This document shows, piece after piece, positions 25,618 through 34,512 of a stretch of DNA of 35,276 nt. The position numbers and the translations under genes are program-made. Each line of letters begins with the position of its first letter. Position 1 is the stretch's first letter. The notes under the pieces were generated by a model that was not told the DNA's origin, made no database searches, and saw nothing but the letters and a program-made list of their open reading frames with translations. This DNA comes from Desulfobacter latus (GTDB lineage Bacteria; Desulfobacterota; Desulfobacteria; Desulfobacterales; Desulfobacteraceae), in NCBI RefSeq assembly GCF_013389365.1, contig NZ_JACADJ010000043.1:1-35276 (forward strand), read 5' to 3'.

Positions 25618-27305
25618 TTTAAATCTCCTTGAAGGCTTTGGGTAAAATTGGTGAAATCGGCCATTCCAGGTTCGTTTAGGTCTTTGAGCCGACATTCAAG
25701 TCCTTTAAGCGCTGCCGGGATATATTTTTCAAACCGGTTCTTGTTTTTAACTCGGGTTAAAAAACCAAACGCCCCCAGCATCTGAAGGTTGCGTGAAATA
25801 CAGCAGTACCTGAAAGTGTGCATAAACGCATCTATATTAAAGGATACGTTAAGGCCGATTTTTTTCAACGCATAGTTTAAAAGTTGATCCCGGACAGCCC
25901 GGGGCAGTGTAACATAAGGGTCAATTAAAAGGGAAGCCAGATCATATTGAATCGGACCCGGTCGTGCGGATTGAAAATCAATGAACCAGGGGTGCCCGTC
26001 ATGGATCATGATATTTTTCGACTGGCAGTCCCGGTGCATAAGCCCGTTCATGGCATGACTCAGTGCATTGTCGGCAATCTGGTGAAAATGCGGGGCAAAG
26101 GTTTCGAACTGTTCTTTGCGGCCAAGATAGCCATTTACAAAGGCCTGCATAAAATACCGGCATTCCAGATCCAGGATCATTTGTTTTGAGTAGGACGGGG
26201 TCTGGCAGGTCCAGGCCGTATCAAAATCTTCAATCCCTTTGAAAGAAAAATCAATCAGGGCGTCAATAACACGTTGATACCATGTGATCATCTGTTTTTC
26301 GTCCATGCCCCGGATATGGTCTGCCAGGTGGATATTGCCAAGATCTGCCACGGCGACCTGGCCTGAAATGGTGTCATGACCCAGAATTTGGGGGACAGCG
26401 ATACCTTTGTCAGCCAGATGCTTTCCTATGCTGACAAACGCATGCAACTGGGCGGCGCCATTGTTGCAATGGGCCCCATTGACACAGATACCGTGATCCG
26501 AAAGAATCAGACTTTTTTCTCGATGCCGGGCTCGGAACCAGAGACGGTCTGACCCGTCGCCGGCCAGGGCCTGGATGTCAATCTCTTGAATCCGGGATGG
26601 GTCTAACCCAAAAATTTTGCCGGCCAGGCATTCCCTGGCGGTCTGTTGGTAATCTTGGGGGGTGCCCATGTCCCGCCAGTAAAATTGCTCGGCTTTGAGC
26701 GCAAAAATTTTTTCCAGGCCACATAATTTTTTATATACATCAATACTTGAAAATGTTTTTTCAGGGGGCATGTATTCAAAAAGGCCCGGAGATATTGCCT
26801 GGATGCCTGTGAAGGCAAGACCGGATTCCGGAGCCTGGGAAAAATGCCTGACAATGCCGGGGCCTAGCCTTATCTGGTCCACACAAAGGGTGTTGAACCG
26901 GTAGCAGTCATGGACCAGCAGGGTGGCAAGGGCACCAGATGCCTTGTGGCAGGCCATGAGACGTGACAGATCAAAATCACAGCGTACATCTGCATTCACC
27001 ACAAAAAAATCATCATCTGCCAACGCATTACCAAGGTTGGCTATGGCCCCGCCGGTATCGAGAATTACAGGCTCAAACACCACTTCCAGAAAGTTTTTTG
27101 ACCGGTGATTGTCAACAAAGCCTGCAATGGCATCTGCCAGATGGTGCGCATTGATAAAAATTTTAGTGCAACCGGCATCTAAAAGATGTTTAACGGCATA
27201 GTCGAGAACCGGTCGGCCGTTGATGGTGAAAAGGGGTTTGGGTAAATATTTTGTATAAGGCAACAGCCTTGTGCCAAACCCCGCTGCAAGTATTAAAGCT
27301 TTCAC
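25614..27305 (-). CDS. MurU-AmgK fusion: MurNAc-1-P uridylyltransferase and amino-sugar kinase
   Basis: The N-terminal ~225 residues are a sugar-1-phosphate nucleotidyltransferase of MurU type (LAAGFGTRLLPYTKYLPKPL at 6-25, VNADVRCDFD metal site). Residues ~230-560 are an aminoglycoside-phosphotransferase-fold kinase like AmgK, with catalytic HRDCQSKN (His424, Asp426, Asn431) and metal-binding IDFQSA (Asp443). In Pseudomonas these are separate enzymes of the anomeric cell-wall recycling route: AmgK makes MurNAc-1-P and MurU makes UDP-MurNAc, bypassing the fosfomycin-sensitive MurA step. Here one chain would do both. It lies 5 bp after the PlsB-like gene, and its stop overlaps dapB. Confidence 0.88.
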   Translation of the reverse strand: MKALILAAGFGTRLLPYTKYLPKPLFTINGRPVLDYAVKHLLDAGCTKIFINAHHLADAIAGFVDNHRSKNFLEVVFEPVILDTGGAIANLGNALADDDFFVVNADVRCDFDLSRLMACHKASGALATLLVHDCYRFNTLCVDQIRLGPGIVRHFSQAPESGLAFTGIQAISPGLFEYMPPEKTFSSIDVYKKLCGLEKIFALKAEQFYWRDMGTPQDYQQTARECLAGKIFGLDPSRIQEIDIQALAGDGSDRLWFRARHREKSLILSDHGICVNGAHCNNGAAQLHAFVSIGKHLADKGIAVPQILGHDTISGQVAVADLGNIHLADHIRGMDEKQMITWYQRVIDALIDFSFKGIEDFDTAWTCQTPSYSKQMILDLECRYFMQAFVNGYLGRKEQFETFAPHFHQIADNALSHAMNGLMHRDCQSKNIMIHDGHPWFIDFQSARPGPIQYDLASLLIDPYVTLPRAVRDQLLNYALKKIGLNVSFNIDAFMHTFRYCCISRNLQMLGAFGFLTRVKNKNRFEKYIPAALKGLECRLKDLNEPGMADFTNFTQSLQGDLK

Positions 27306-27310
27306 GATGG

Positions 27311-29956
27311 TTAGCTTGATATCCGTCTGGAAAGCAGATCAATAATTTCTTTGTACTGGTCTATGTGTGTCTGATCTTTGGAGCCGTTGATATGGTGTCT
27401 GGCAAAATAGTTCACGGCATTACGGTAGTTGATCAGGGATAAAGATTCCTTTCGGACCACCTGGTTGCGCTTATATAGTTTGGTTCCGAAGGCGAGCAGC
27501 TTTTTTGAACGCTCTTTGACATCATATTTGTCTGTTTTTTCTTTTTCCAGGAAGACAAGGCAGGTCATATAGGATTCGAAAAAGGGAATGAGAAAGGCTG
27601 CAAACCATTTAAGTTTTCTCAACCCTTCTGATGTTACGTTAAAGGTGTCGGCAAATTCAATATCAGGCACGAGAATCCCCTCATTGATAAATCCTTTTAA
27701 TGCCTTTGAAATCTGCTCATATGTTGAAATTTGTTCATCAAATGAAAATTCATCCGTGAACAATTTTTGCAAAAATTGATACCTGGATACAAGGTCCTGC
27801 ACTTCAAACTTAAACCGGTCTGTTTCTATAATGGCTGCGGCTGTATAGGCAGCCGGTACAAAGAAACAGATGACCGAGTTTTTATAGTAGTCCAGAATCG
27901 GTCTTTTGTTGTGCTTGACAATGAGCATGGTGGTGTCTGTGATGTCATCCTCGTCCTCATCCGCAAGCTCAATAAAGTTTCTGGAAATAAAATTTTCAAT
28001 GACCGAATTAAAGGCATTGTCCGGGTCAATCATCAAGGTGTCGGAAAGGTATGCCCCGTGAAAAATCAGATGATTCATGTAAGTGGTTACCCGGGCAAAC
28101 ATCTGTTTCTTTGTAAACGTGCTTTCAGAGCAGTTCAGGATGCCTGATGCGATGATACCATGGGGCGTGGCAACAGTATTATCATTGATGGCATTTATCA
28201 GTTTATATCCGAACCCTCTGACAAAGAGACTGAACTCCCCGTCACTGGACTTTTTAAGGTCAACCCCTTTTTCTGCCATATACGCGTTCATGGAAATCGG
28301 CGTGTCAAATTTAAGATACACTTTGCCGTATTTTCTTTTTAAAAATTTTCTTGTGTTCAACAAGCCTTTCAGGTTTTCAGGTGTTTTGTTGCCGCCCTCA
28401 ATTTCTTTAATATATGCGTCTTCTTCCAGCACCCTGTCATACCCCACATAAATGGGCACAAAATAAAGATCTTCACAGGCACCGCTTAAAAATGCCCGGA
28501 TAATCATGGACAACCCGCCGGTTTTAGGGGGCAGTACTTTTCCTGTCCGGCTTCTGCCTCCCTCAATATAGATTTTGATGTTAAAACCTTCATAAAGCAG
28601 TTTCTCGATATATGCTGCAAAAATGCGGGTATATAATTCCGCACCTTTGAATGTCCGGCGCAGGAAAAACGCCCCGGCGCCTCTGAATATCGGGCCAAGG
28701 GGCCAAAAGGCAAGGTTTTTGCCCGCCGCAATATGGGGGCAGGGCATATTGTTTTTGAACATGACATAGGGTAACAGCAGGTAATCAAGGTGGCTTTTAT
28801 GGCAGGGGATCAGAATCAACGGGGCTTTGGTGTAAGTTTCCCGCATCGTATTGATCTCATCCTGGGATACGGAAACCCCCTCAAATATGTTTTTGAATAC
28901 CCAGGTGAAAAGCCAGTTTAAAATATTTATTACCCTTAAACTGTAATTGGCTGCAATTTCATCGATATAGGCAGCCGCCTTTTTATTTACCTTTCGTAAA
29001 GGCGCCCCGGTTTTATCTGCATAGGCCGCCAAAAATTCTCTTAGGGATTTTCGGTTAAGAATGTCTTCGGTGATCTCCTGACGGGATTTAAGCACAGGAC
29101 CGGTGATACTTTTGCGCTGACGGTTCAAAATATCCACAAGCTGACTTCTAAGCCGATGGGTTTGGAATTCCGAATCAAGGCGCTGGATTTCAGGTCGGGC
29201 GATGAATTCTTTCAAATTAACCGGTCGTGCGACTTCCACCCGGATTTTGTCCGGTTGCCGCAGCATGGTGAAAATCCTTTTAATGCGTCCGGGATTTTCA
29301 TGGGTGCCGAACAAAATATCCCCAAGGCTTGGATTTTTGTGCATGGGCTTGGTGATATAGATAATATCTTCAGGCACAATAACAACTGATTTTTCAGTTT
29401 GTTTCTGCAATTCAATCAGATGGAATAAAGGGTCCGGTGTTGATCTGATAAATCTGTTATAAAATTCATCCTCTTCAATAAGGCTTATGAAGCCTGCCCG
29501 GTTCTCCAAAAGCATTTTTCGGGCATACCCGTCGACATAGATATCCTTGAAATGGAAATAGTGAAAAAAATGATTTAAATGGGAGAGAATAATACGCCCT
29601 AGCTGTTTTACCGGCAGAAGAAACACAAACCGTAAATCAAAACTCAGCTCAGGGTAGGGGCCGTTCATGGGTTTTAAAAGGGTGTGAAAATATAAAAAAT
29701 CAAACATGTGTTTGTTTTTACAGGCAAAAACAACAATTGACCCCGGTGCTATATTTTTAATTTTTTCAAGGCTATTGTGGTCTATGTTGATTTTATTAAC
29801 AAGATGCTTCAATATTTTTTCAATAATAAAGCTTCGGGTGCCTGGGTAAAAACTTGAATAATAATCATCTGAGTTGTTAAGCAGAAATGCTATTAATTTA
29901 CGTATTTTTTTTCTGGTGGATAAGGCCAGCTTATCTATCGGTTCAAACAAGCTCAT
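27311..29956 (-). CDS. PlsB-like glycerol-3-phosphate acyltransferase
   Basis: Large membrane-associated acyltransferase starting phospholipid synthesis. The central PlsC/PlsB catalytic block has the HX4D motif HKSHLD (His386, Asp391), the GAFFLRR block, and the substrate-binding EGGRSRTGK near residue 463. A long helical N-terminal domain and a roughly 350-residue C-terminal domain match PlsB architecture, slightly longer than E. coli PlsB (881 aa). ATG start with AAGGA 8 nt upstream. It is the first gene of the long minus-strand operon. Confidence 0.87.
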   Translation of the reverse strand: MSLFEPIDKLALSTRKKIRKLIAFLLNNSDDYYSSFYPGTRSFIIEKILKHLVNKINIDHNSLEKIKNIAPGSIVVFACKNKHMFDFLYFHTLLKPMNGPYPELSFDLRFVFLLPVKQLGRIILSHLNHFFHYFHFKDIYVDGYARKMLLENRAGFISLIEEDEFYNRFIRSTPDPLFHLIELQKQTEKSVVIVPEDIIYITKPMHKNPSLGDILFGTHENPGRIKRIFTMLRQPDKIRVEVARPVNLKEFIARPEIQRLDSEFQTHRLRSQLVDILNRQRKSITGPVLKSRQEITEDILNRKSLREFLAAYADKTGAPLRKVNKKAAAYIDEIAANYSLRVINILNWLFTWVFKNIFEGVSVSQDEINTMRETYTKAPLILIPCHKSHLDYLLLPYVMFKNNMPCPHIAAGKNLAFWPLGPIFRGAGAFFLRRTFKGAELYTRIFAAYIEKLLYEGFNIKIYIEGGRSRTGKVLPPKTGGLSMIIRAFLSGACEDLYFVPIYVGYDRVLEEDAYIKEIEGGNKTPENLKGLLNTRKFLKRKYGKVYLKFDTPISMNAYMAEKGVDLKKSSDGEFSLFVRGFGYKLINAINDNTVATPHGIIASGILNCSESTFTKKQMFARVTTYMNHLIFHGAYLSDTLMIDPDNAFNSVIENFISRNFIELADEDEDDITDTTMLIVKHNKRPILDYYKNSVICFFVPAAYTAAAIIETDRFKFEVQDLVSRYQFLQKLFTDEFSFDEQISTYEQISKALKGFINEGILVPDIEFADTFNVTSEGLRKLKWFAAFLIPFFESYMTCLVFLEKEKTDKYDVKERSKKLLAFGTKLYKRNQVVRKESLSLINYRNAVNYFARHHINGSKDQTHIDQYKEIIDLLSRRISS

Positions 29957-30363
29957 ATAGGGTGTCCTTTTTTTCCTTCGAAGTTTGAAGGGTCAATCGT
30001 GGCAGGAACGTTTTTTCGGTTAATTCAATACCAGAGCTTGGTTTACAAGGCAATATGATAATTCATCAACACCGAGGCTGAATCCAGGACGAAATATAAA
30101 AAAGATTGAATAATTTATTTTGACTTTCATATAATAATGATTGAAAAAAAACGTCAATTTTGTTGCCAACAGCTTGAATTAAAAGTGTTTATTCAAGTCT
30201 TTTATCATGGTTAAAAACGCCTTGATAAAATCAGGGGGCTGTGATATTTTTCCTCATCTATTTGTAATTGAAACAAGCATATAAACAGTTAAATTATTTT
30301 TTAGGTATGAATCACGTATTATACGTATTAAATGTTTAGACGGGAATTTAAGGAGGATAAACG
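29957..30363. other. Divergent promoter region
   Basis: AT-rich, no gene. It should hold the promoter of the plsB-like operon (minus) and of the 67-aa gene (plus). A perfect palindrome ACGTA-TTA-TACGT (30314-30326) lies about 40 bp before the small gene and could be an operator. A TTGAAA 17 bp ahead of AAATTA near 30268 is a weak promoter candidate. Confidence 0.4.
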
Positions 30364-30567
30364 ATGAAAACGTTAATTGGCGGAGCTATTGCGGTTCTTT
30401 TCGGTGTTGTTGGTTTGGCTGTATGGTTTACGGAATTTTTGCAGATTATTACCGGATGTGTCCCTGTTATTCTTCTAATAGGTGGCGGCTTTGCACTTTA
30501 CCTTGGATTTGACGAATTGAAAGACTCTTGGAAAAATGACGAAGGTGTTGACACTTCTGCAAATTAA
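30364..30567 (+). CDS. Small two-helix membrane protein
   Basis: 67 aa with two hydrophobic helices: residues ~4-25 (LIGGAIAVLFGVVGLAVWF) and ~30-50 (TGCVPVILLIGGGFALYLGF). A charged C-terminal tail follows. Very strong ribosome site (AAGGAGG). The pattern, including TEF-l--(x)-G-VPV-LLIGG, resembles the small magnetosome-type protein MamI and its wider family; this is pattern similarity, not proof of magnetosome function, as no other mam gene is seen. It is a single-gene unit with its own terminator. Confidence 0.72.
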   Translation: MKTLIGGAIAVLFGVVGLAVWFTEFLQIITGCVPVILLIGGGFALYLGFDELKDSWKNDEGVDTSAN

Positions 30568-30612
30568 AGCAAAAGTGAACGTATCTAATTGCTGAACAGT
30601 CAAAATAATAAG

Positions 30613-30648
30613 AAAGGCTTGTGATAGTAATATCACAGCCTTTTTTTT
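30613..30648 (+). terminator. Intrinsic terminator of the 67-aa gene
   Basis: The stem AAAGGC-t-TGTGATA pairs with TATCACA-GCCTT around a GTAA loop, followed by eight T. It lies 45 bp past the stop. The opposite strand has a moderately T-rich tail, so it may also stop transcription of the convergent namZ-like gene. Confidence 0.88.
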
Positions 30649-30668
30649 AGTAGATGGATGACTTTTTC

Positions 30669-31856
30669 TCAAACACCATATATATAGAACGCTTGAGACG
30701 CCTGCTTAAACTGCTGCAAAGGTTCCTGCCAGGCCTTTTCCAATTCAAGGGGATCATTCATTTCTTCAAGATTTTTTCGTAATTTCCGGCTTCCTAAGAT
30801 CAGATCCATGGGCAGACGCTCAAATTCATATTCATAGGGCGGCGCCTTGAATTGAAATCCGTCAGGATGTACCCTCATGATTTCCTGTAACAGAATCAGC
30901 GAATACAGATAAGGTTTATATTCATCTCTGTTTATGACGTGGATCTGAAAACCCTTGCATGTCTGATTTTGCCATTTTCCGGATGTGGGCTGGAAGCAGA
31001 CCGGCCGCATTACAATATCGTTAAGGCGATTTTTTATACGCTGTTTCAATGTGTAAATATCCATAAACGGCGCGCCAAACTGTTCAAAGGGCAGGGTGGT
31101 ACCCCGTCCTTCCGACAGGTTGGTCCCTTCAAAGATAACCTGTCCGGGATATACCATGGTTGAAAGCGGGGTGGGCAGATTCGGGGATGGTGGAATCCAG
31201 ACTAACCCGGTATCCTGCCAGTACATGTCCCTGCTCCATCCCTGCATGGGAATGACAGTAAGATCACAACCGATCTTTTGGGTTGTATTGATGTAGGCGG
31301 TAATTTCACCTACGGTCATGCCGTGGCGCATGGGAATAGGGTAACGCCCGACAAATGAGGTGCAGTCCTGTTCAAGAATATTACCCTCAACCTGTAAGCC
31401 GCCAACAGGGTTGGGGCGGTCGAGAATTACTACGGATTTGTTGAGCTTTGCTGCTGTTTCAAGACAGTACGAGATGGTATATATAAACGTATACACACGG
31501 GTCCCGACATCCTGGATATCTATAATCAGGGTATCTATAGGAACAAACATATCGGCTGTGGGAATTCTTGTTTCACTGTACAAGCTGAATACCGGTATAT
31601 TCAGATCCGGGTCCCTGAAATGCCCCGATTCAATCATATTGTCCTGTTTTTCGGCAAAAAAACCGTGCTGGGGTGAGAACAGGGCGCAAATCTGCCCGGG
31701 AAAGAGTTGCGCGATAACGTCTTTTGCATGTGCAAACTGATGTGTTACCGAGGCTGGATTTGCCAGAAGCCCCAGCCGTTTGCCCTTTAAACATCCAGGC
31801 AGATTGTCGTAAAGGGTGTCCAGTCCGGTTTTGACCCGTGGTAAATTTTTGTTCAT
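30669..31856 (-). CDS. namZ: DUF1343/NamZ-family exo-beta-N-acetylmuramidase
   Basis: DUF1343 proteins include NamZ, which removes terminal MurNAc from peptidoglycan fragments. Family marks: GKRLGLLANPASVTH, CALFSPQHGFFAEKQDNM, IDTLIIDIQDVGTRVYTFIYT, ILDRPNPVGG, RYPIPMRHGMTVGE and EGTNLSEGRGT. Known NamZ enzymes are secreted, yet no signal peptide is seen from the chosen ATG (31856, GGAAAAGAG upstream), so this one may act in the cytoplasm. 395 aa. The product MurNAc is the substrate of the AmgK half of the fusion encoded about 5 kb away, which suggests one salvage pathway. Confidence 0.85.
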   Translation of the reverse strand: MNKNLPRVKTGLDTLYDNLPGCLKGKRLGLLANPASVTHQFAHAKDVIAQLFPGQICALFSPQHGFFAEKQDNMIESGHFRDPDLNIPVFSLYSETRIPTADMFVPIDTLIIDIQDVGTRVYTFIYTISYCLETAAKLNKSVVILDRPNPVGGLQVEGNILEQDCTSFVGRYPIPMRHGMTVGEITAYINTTQKIGCDLTVIPMQGWSRDMYWQDTGLVWIPPSPNLPTPLSTMVYPGQVIFEGTNLSEGRGTTLPFEQFGAPFMDIYTLKQRIKNRLNDIVMRPVCFQPTSGKWQNQTCKGFQIHVINRDEYKPYLYSLILLQEIMRVHPDGFQFKAPPYEYEFERLPMDLILGSRKLRKNLEEMNDPLELEKAWQEPLQQFKQASQAFYIYGV

Positions 31857-32055
31857 GGAAACTCTTTTCCTTACTTTTATCACTACCAAAATAGACAAAT
31901 ATATTCATTGCGAGCAAGAGAACTCACCGTAGTTTTTATGATTGCCATGCTTACCACATTTTGGGCAGAATTGAGAGGTCCAGGCAGGAAATATTCTCTT
32001 TTTATCCTGCAACGCTTGAAAAGTGGGGGCTATGGGGGCAAATCGAAACCAAAAG

Positions 32056-32089
32056 CAAAAAAAGCTTTCAACGAAAAACGCTGAAAGCC
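32056..32089 (-). terminator. tRNA-Lys terminator
   Basis: On the minus strand GCTTTCAGCG and CGTTGAAAGC form a 10-bp stem with a T-rich loop, followed by a run of T. It lies just past the tRNA 3' end. Confidence 0.85.
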
Positions 32090-32101
32090 TTATTGCTGTA
32101 G

Positions 32102-32177
<76 letters not shown>

Positions 32178-32246
32178 ATCAAATTAACGCTGAATAGTAT
32201 CCAAACCGGCCTTTATTGTCAATGACTTTTTTGATCGTATGATCGT

Positions 32247-33029
32247 CTATATTCCATCAATTTGGGGTTGTATGTTTTTTAACCACTCCCAAACAAAACC
32301 GGCAACATTCTCCCATCCAGGCTCACAAACCAGCATATGGGCGTGTTTATCAAAGCACTTATAATCCTTTGGAAAGGCGTCATATTTTTTAGCCACCTTT
32401 TTTACTACCGACGCTGGTGTAATGCGGTCTTCCTTACCGGCCACCACAAGGACAGGGCATTTTACCTTGGATTCGTCCACATGGGCTGCCTGCTGCCAAA
32501 ATGCGATTTCTGCGGCAGCCTTTCCAGATTCATGCACGCACTGAGTATAATGTTTTTGCTGGTCATTCTCATTCATAAGGTGCATCATTCCATACACGCA
32601 ATTTTTAAACGGCAAGGAATGCGGTTTTTTCCAGAACCCCCATTTAAATAACACCGGCCAAAATGTTTTTATAACTGAAAAATTCAATGAAAAAATTCCA
32701 GCGGGGGCGGCAGGCGTTAAAAGTACAAGTGCAGAAGCTACTCCCCGGGCGCCAAGTATTTGTGCCAGCAGCCCCCCCATGGAGTGGCCCATTATGATCG
32801 GTTTTGTATTTAATCCTTTTGTTTTAATGTCATTTTCAAGATCCTGGGCATACTGGATCAGACTCGTCGTTCCAATCCTTGGGTCAGGTCCGGCGTTTGG
32901 ATCGACATTGTGGTAACGAAGATAGGGGGTGTGACATTTATATCCTTTTTCAGTGAAAAAGTTTTTGTATTTTTCCCAATACCATCCCCCGCCCCACATC
33001 CCATGAATCATTAATATGTCCTGTCTCAT
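32247..33029 (-). CDS. Alpha/beta-fold hydrolase
   Basis: Serine hydrolase fold. The N-terminal strand and oxyanion motif ILMIHGMWGGGWYW, nucleophile elbow GHSMGG (Ser83), acid GKEDRITP (Asp201) and a late His in DKHAHML (about 229-231) complete the triad. 260 aa, no signal peptide. The start at ATG 33029 has GGAGG 6 nt upstream; earlier starts are less well placed. The substrate is unknown; the overall layout resembles esterase/lysophospholipase-like proteins. Confidence 0.88.
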   Translation of the reverse strand: MRQDILMIHGMWGGGWYWEKYKNFFTEKGYKCHTPYLRYHNVDPNAGPDPRIGTTSLIQYAQDLENDIKTKGLNTKPIIMGHSMGGLLAQILGARGVASALVLLTPAAPAGIFSLNFSVIKTFWPVLFKWGFWKKPHSLPFKNCVYGMMHLMNENDQQKHYTQCVHESGKAAAEIAFWQQAAHVDESKVKCPVLVVAGKEDRITPASVVKKVAKKYDAFPKDYKCFDKHAHMLVCEPGWENVAGFVWEWLKNIQPQIDGI

Positions 33030-33103
33030 GACCATCCTCCGCTGTGCTTGTGTGTAAATGAGTACCTTGGTCAGGTGCATACCAGCCTGTACTGAAATCG
33101 ATA

Positions 33104-34162
33104 TTATTTGCTCAGCAAAATACTAATGCTCTTGAGCGTTTTTATATTACTCAGCATGATGTTCAAAGAGGCTGTGATCGGCACAGCTAAGATCATACCC
33201 GGAATCCCCCAGATGATTCCCCAAAGCAGCAGTGAAAGCAAAATAGCGATAATGTTCAGGTTGAGTCGGTCGCCCATGATAAGCGGCTCTACAAAACTGC
33301 CGGAGATAAACTGCACTGCCGACATAAAAAATGAAACAGTGGCGGCATACCAAAAACTGTCGAACTGTAACAGTGCCAGAAAAATAGGTGGTATCGTTGC
33401 AATAATGGGTCCTAAAGTAGGAATAAAATTGAACACAAATCCCATTAAGCCCCATATAAAGGGAAAATCAAGCCCGAACAACCAAGCAACCAGACCAAAG
33501 ACGCCACCGGTACCGATGCTGATCAGGGCTTTGATAAACAGGTACATATGAACCTGGTGTGCAATATTACCGATCATTTCTACCATATTTTGCGAGGCGT
33601 CTTCTTTTGAATGAAAAAAATCGTAGATCTTGTTGATAAATATTTTTCGGCTGCTAACGATAAACATCAAAAATATTATCATCAACGTCGTGCGTGACAT
33701 GAAGCTGATCAGATTGCCAACACTTTGATTTACTGATTTCATCACTGAAGAGGGCGAAATAACAGAAAAAAGATCTTCGATACTGATTTTTTTATAATCC
33801 TGCATAATATCGATATCAGAATATTGTTTTATTAATGCGGTTAGCTGGTTGAGAATGAGGCTGTATTTTTCCATGTATTTAGGTACGCTGCTGCTAACCG
33901 AACTCAGGGCGCCGTATACCAGAAAAACAAGGCCGATGAGAACGATGCCGAATCCCACCAATACGATGGTATTGACCAATATGCTGGGGATGTGCAATTT
34001 AAGTAAGGAATCAGCTACAGGTATCAGTAAAAAAGCAAAAAGAAGGGCAATAACAAAAGGCACCATAAATGATTTGGTGATATGCAGCAGACTGCCAAGG
34101 CCAATTAATGCCAAAAGCATCAGAGATAGGGTTTGAATTTTTGTATCATCAAGGTATTGCAT
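33104..34162 (-). CDS. AI-2E family (PerM/YdiK-type) permease
   Basis: Inner-membrane protein of the AI-2E transporter family with about eight helices. Early helices are at LMLLALIGLGSLL and PFVIALLFAFLLIPV, and the long amphipathic middle region lies around residues 95-150. The conserved C-terminal block ALISIGTGGVFGLVAWLFGL, GFVFNFIPTLGPIIATIP and FVEPLIMGDRLNL is also present. The family includes AI-2 exporters and ion/H+ antiporters, so the substrate is not predictable. 352 aa from ATG 34162; a TTG 15 bp earlier is possible and neither has a strong SD. Confidence 0.88.
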   Translation of the reverse strand: MQYLDDTKIQTLSLMLLALIGLGSLLHITKSFMVPFVIALLFAFLLIPVADSLLKLHIPSILVNTIVLVGFGIVLIGLVFLVYGALSSVSSSVPKYMEKYSLILNQLTALIKQYSDIDIMQDYKKISIEDLFSVISPSSVMKSVNQSVGNLISFMSRTTLMIIFLMFIVSSRKIFINKIYDFFHSKEDASQNMVEMIGNIAHQVHMYLFIKALISIGTGGVFGLVAWLFGLDFPFIWGLMGFVFNFIPTLGPIIATIPPIFLALLQFDSFWYAATVSFFMSAVQFISGSFVEPLIMGDRLNLNIIAILLSLLLWGIIWGIPGMILAVPITASLNIMLSNIKTLKSISILLSK

Positions 34163-34298
34163 TTCGACTGTTATCAATAAGCGTAAAAAAATGCTTTTAT
34201 TCGATCATCAAGTTTGAACAAATTGAAATATGTCAGAGACGGATTTGTGTGTCAAGATAGAAAGCGATTGGCCTGTAATCATACATCTTTGTATATTT

Positions 34299-34401
34299 AA
34301 GAGTATAGGAATTTCCATTTCCCAGCACCCAGTACCCAGCACCCAGTACCCAGCACCCAGCACCTAACACCTAACAGCCCGCCCAAAGGGCGCTAATTTA
34401 A
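34299..34401. repeat. Dispersed heptamer-array repeat, copy B (long)
   Basis: 103-bp copy with the same ends as 15609-15683. It carries eight heptamers: alternating CCCAGCA and CCCAGTA, then CCTAACA twice, followed by the same CGCCC-AAA-GGGCG hairpin and GCTAATTTAA end. Alternating unit types suggest expansion by duplication of a 14-bp dimer. Heptamer arrays of this sort recall the short tandem repeats (STRR) of heterocystous cyanobacteria. Confidence 0.9.
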
Positions 34402-34407
34402 GAATTG

Positions 34408-34449
34408 CCGGGCAAAAGTAAAATAACTTTACCCGGTCTTGTTTTTTTT
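34408..34449 (+). terminator. Intrinsic terminator with no upstream gene
   Basis: CCGGG-ca-AAAGT pairs with ACTTT-a-CCCGG around an A-rich loop and is followed by TCTTG and eight T. It is directly downstream of the heptamer repeat and upstream of yebG, with no + strand gene to terminate. It may end a small RNA or act as a leader attenuator for yebG. Confidence 0.7.
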
Positions 34450-34512
34450 ATATTAAAGGAGTTTAAATAAACCGCTTTCTTTGTTAAAGAATTTTATTCT
34501 CAAGGAGAAAAA

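Larger units (their letters stand above)
34163..34512. other. Intergenic region with repeat and orphan terminator
   Basis: Contains the second heptamer repeat (34299-34401), the + strand terminator (34408-34449), and a short palindrome AGAAT-TTT-ATTCT (34488-34500) just before the yebG ribosome site. There is no coding gene on the + strand upstream of the terminator, so a short untranslated transcript or attenuated leader is possible. Confidence 0.55.

Noticed and set aside
34299-34401. Heptamer array considered as a CRISPR array
   Set aside because: Units are 7 bp and contiguous with no spacers; there are no cas genes in the window.
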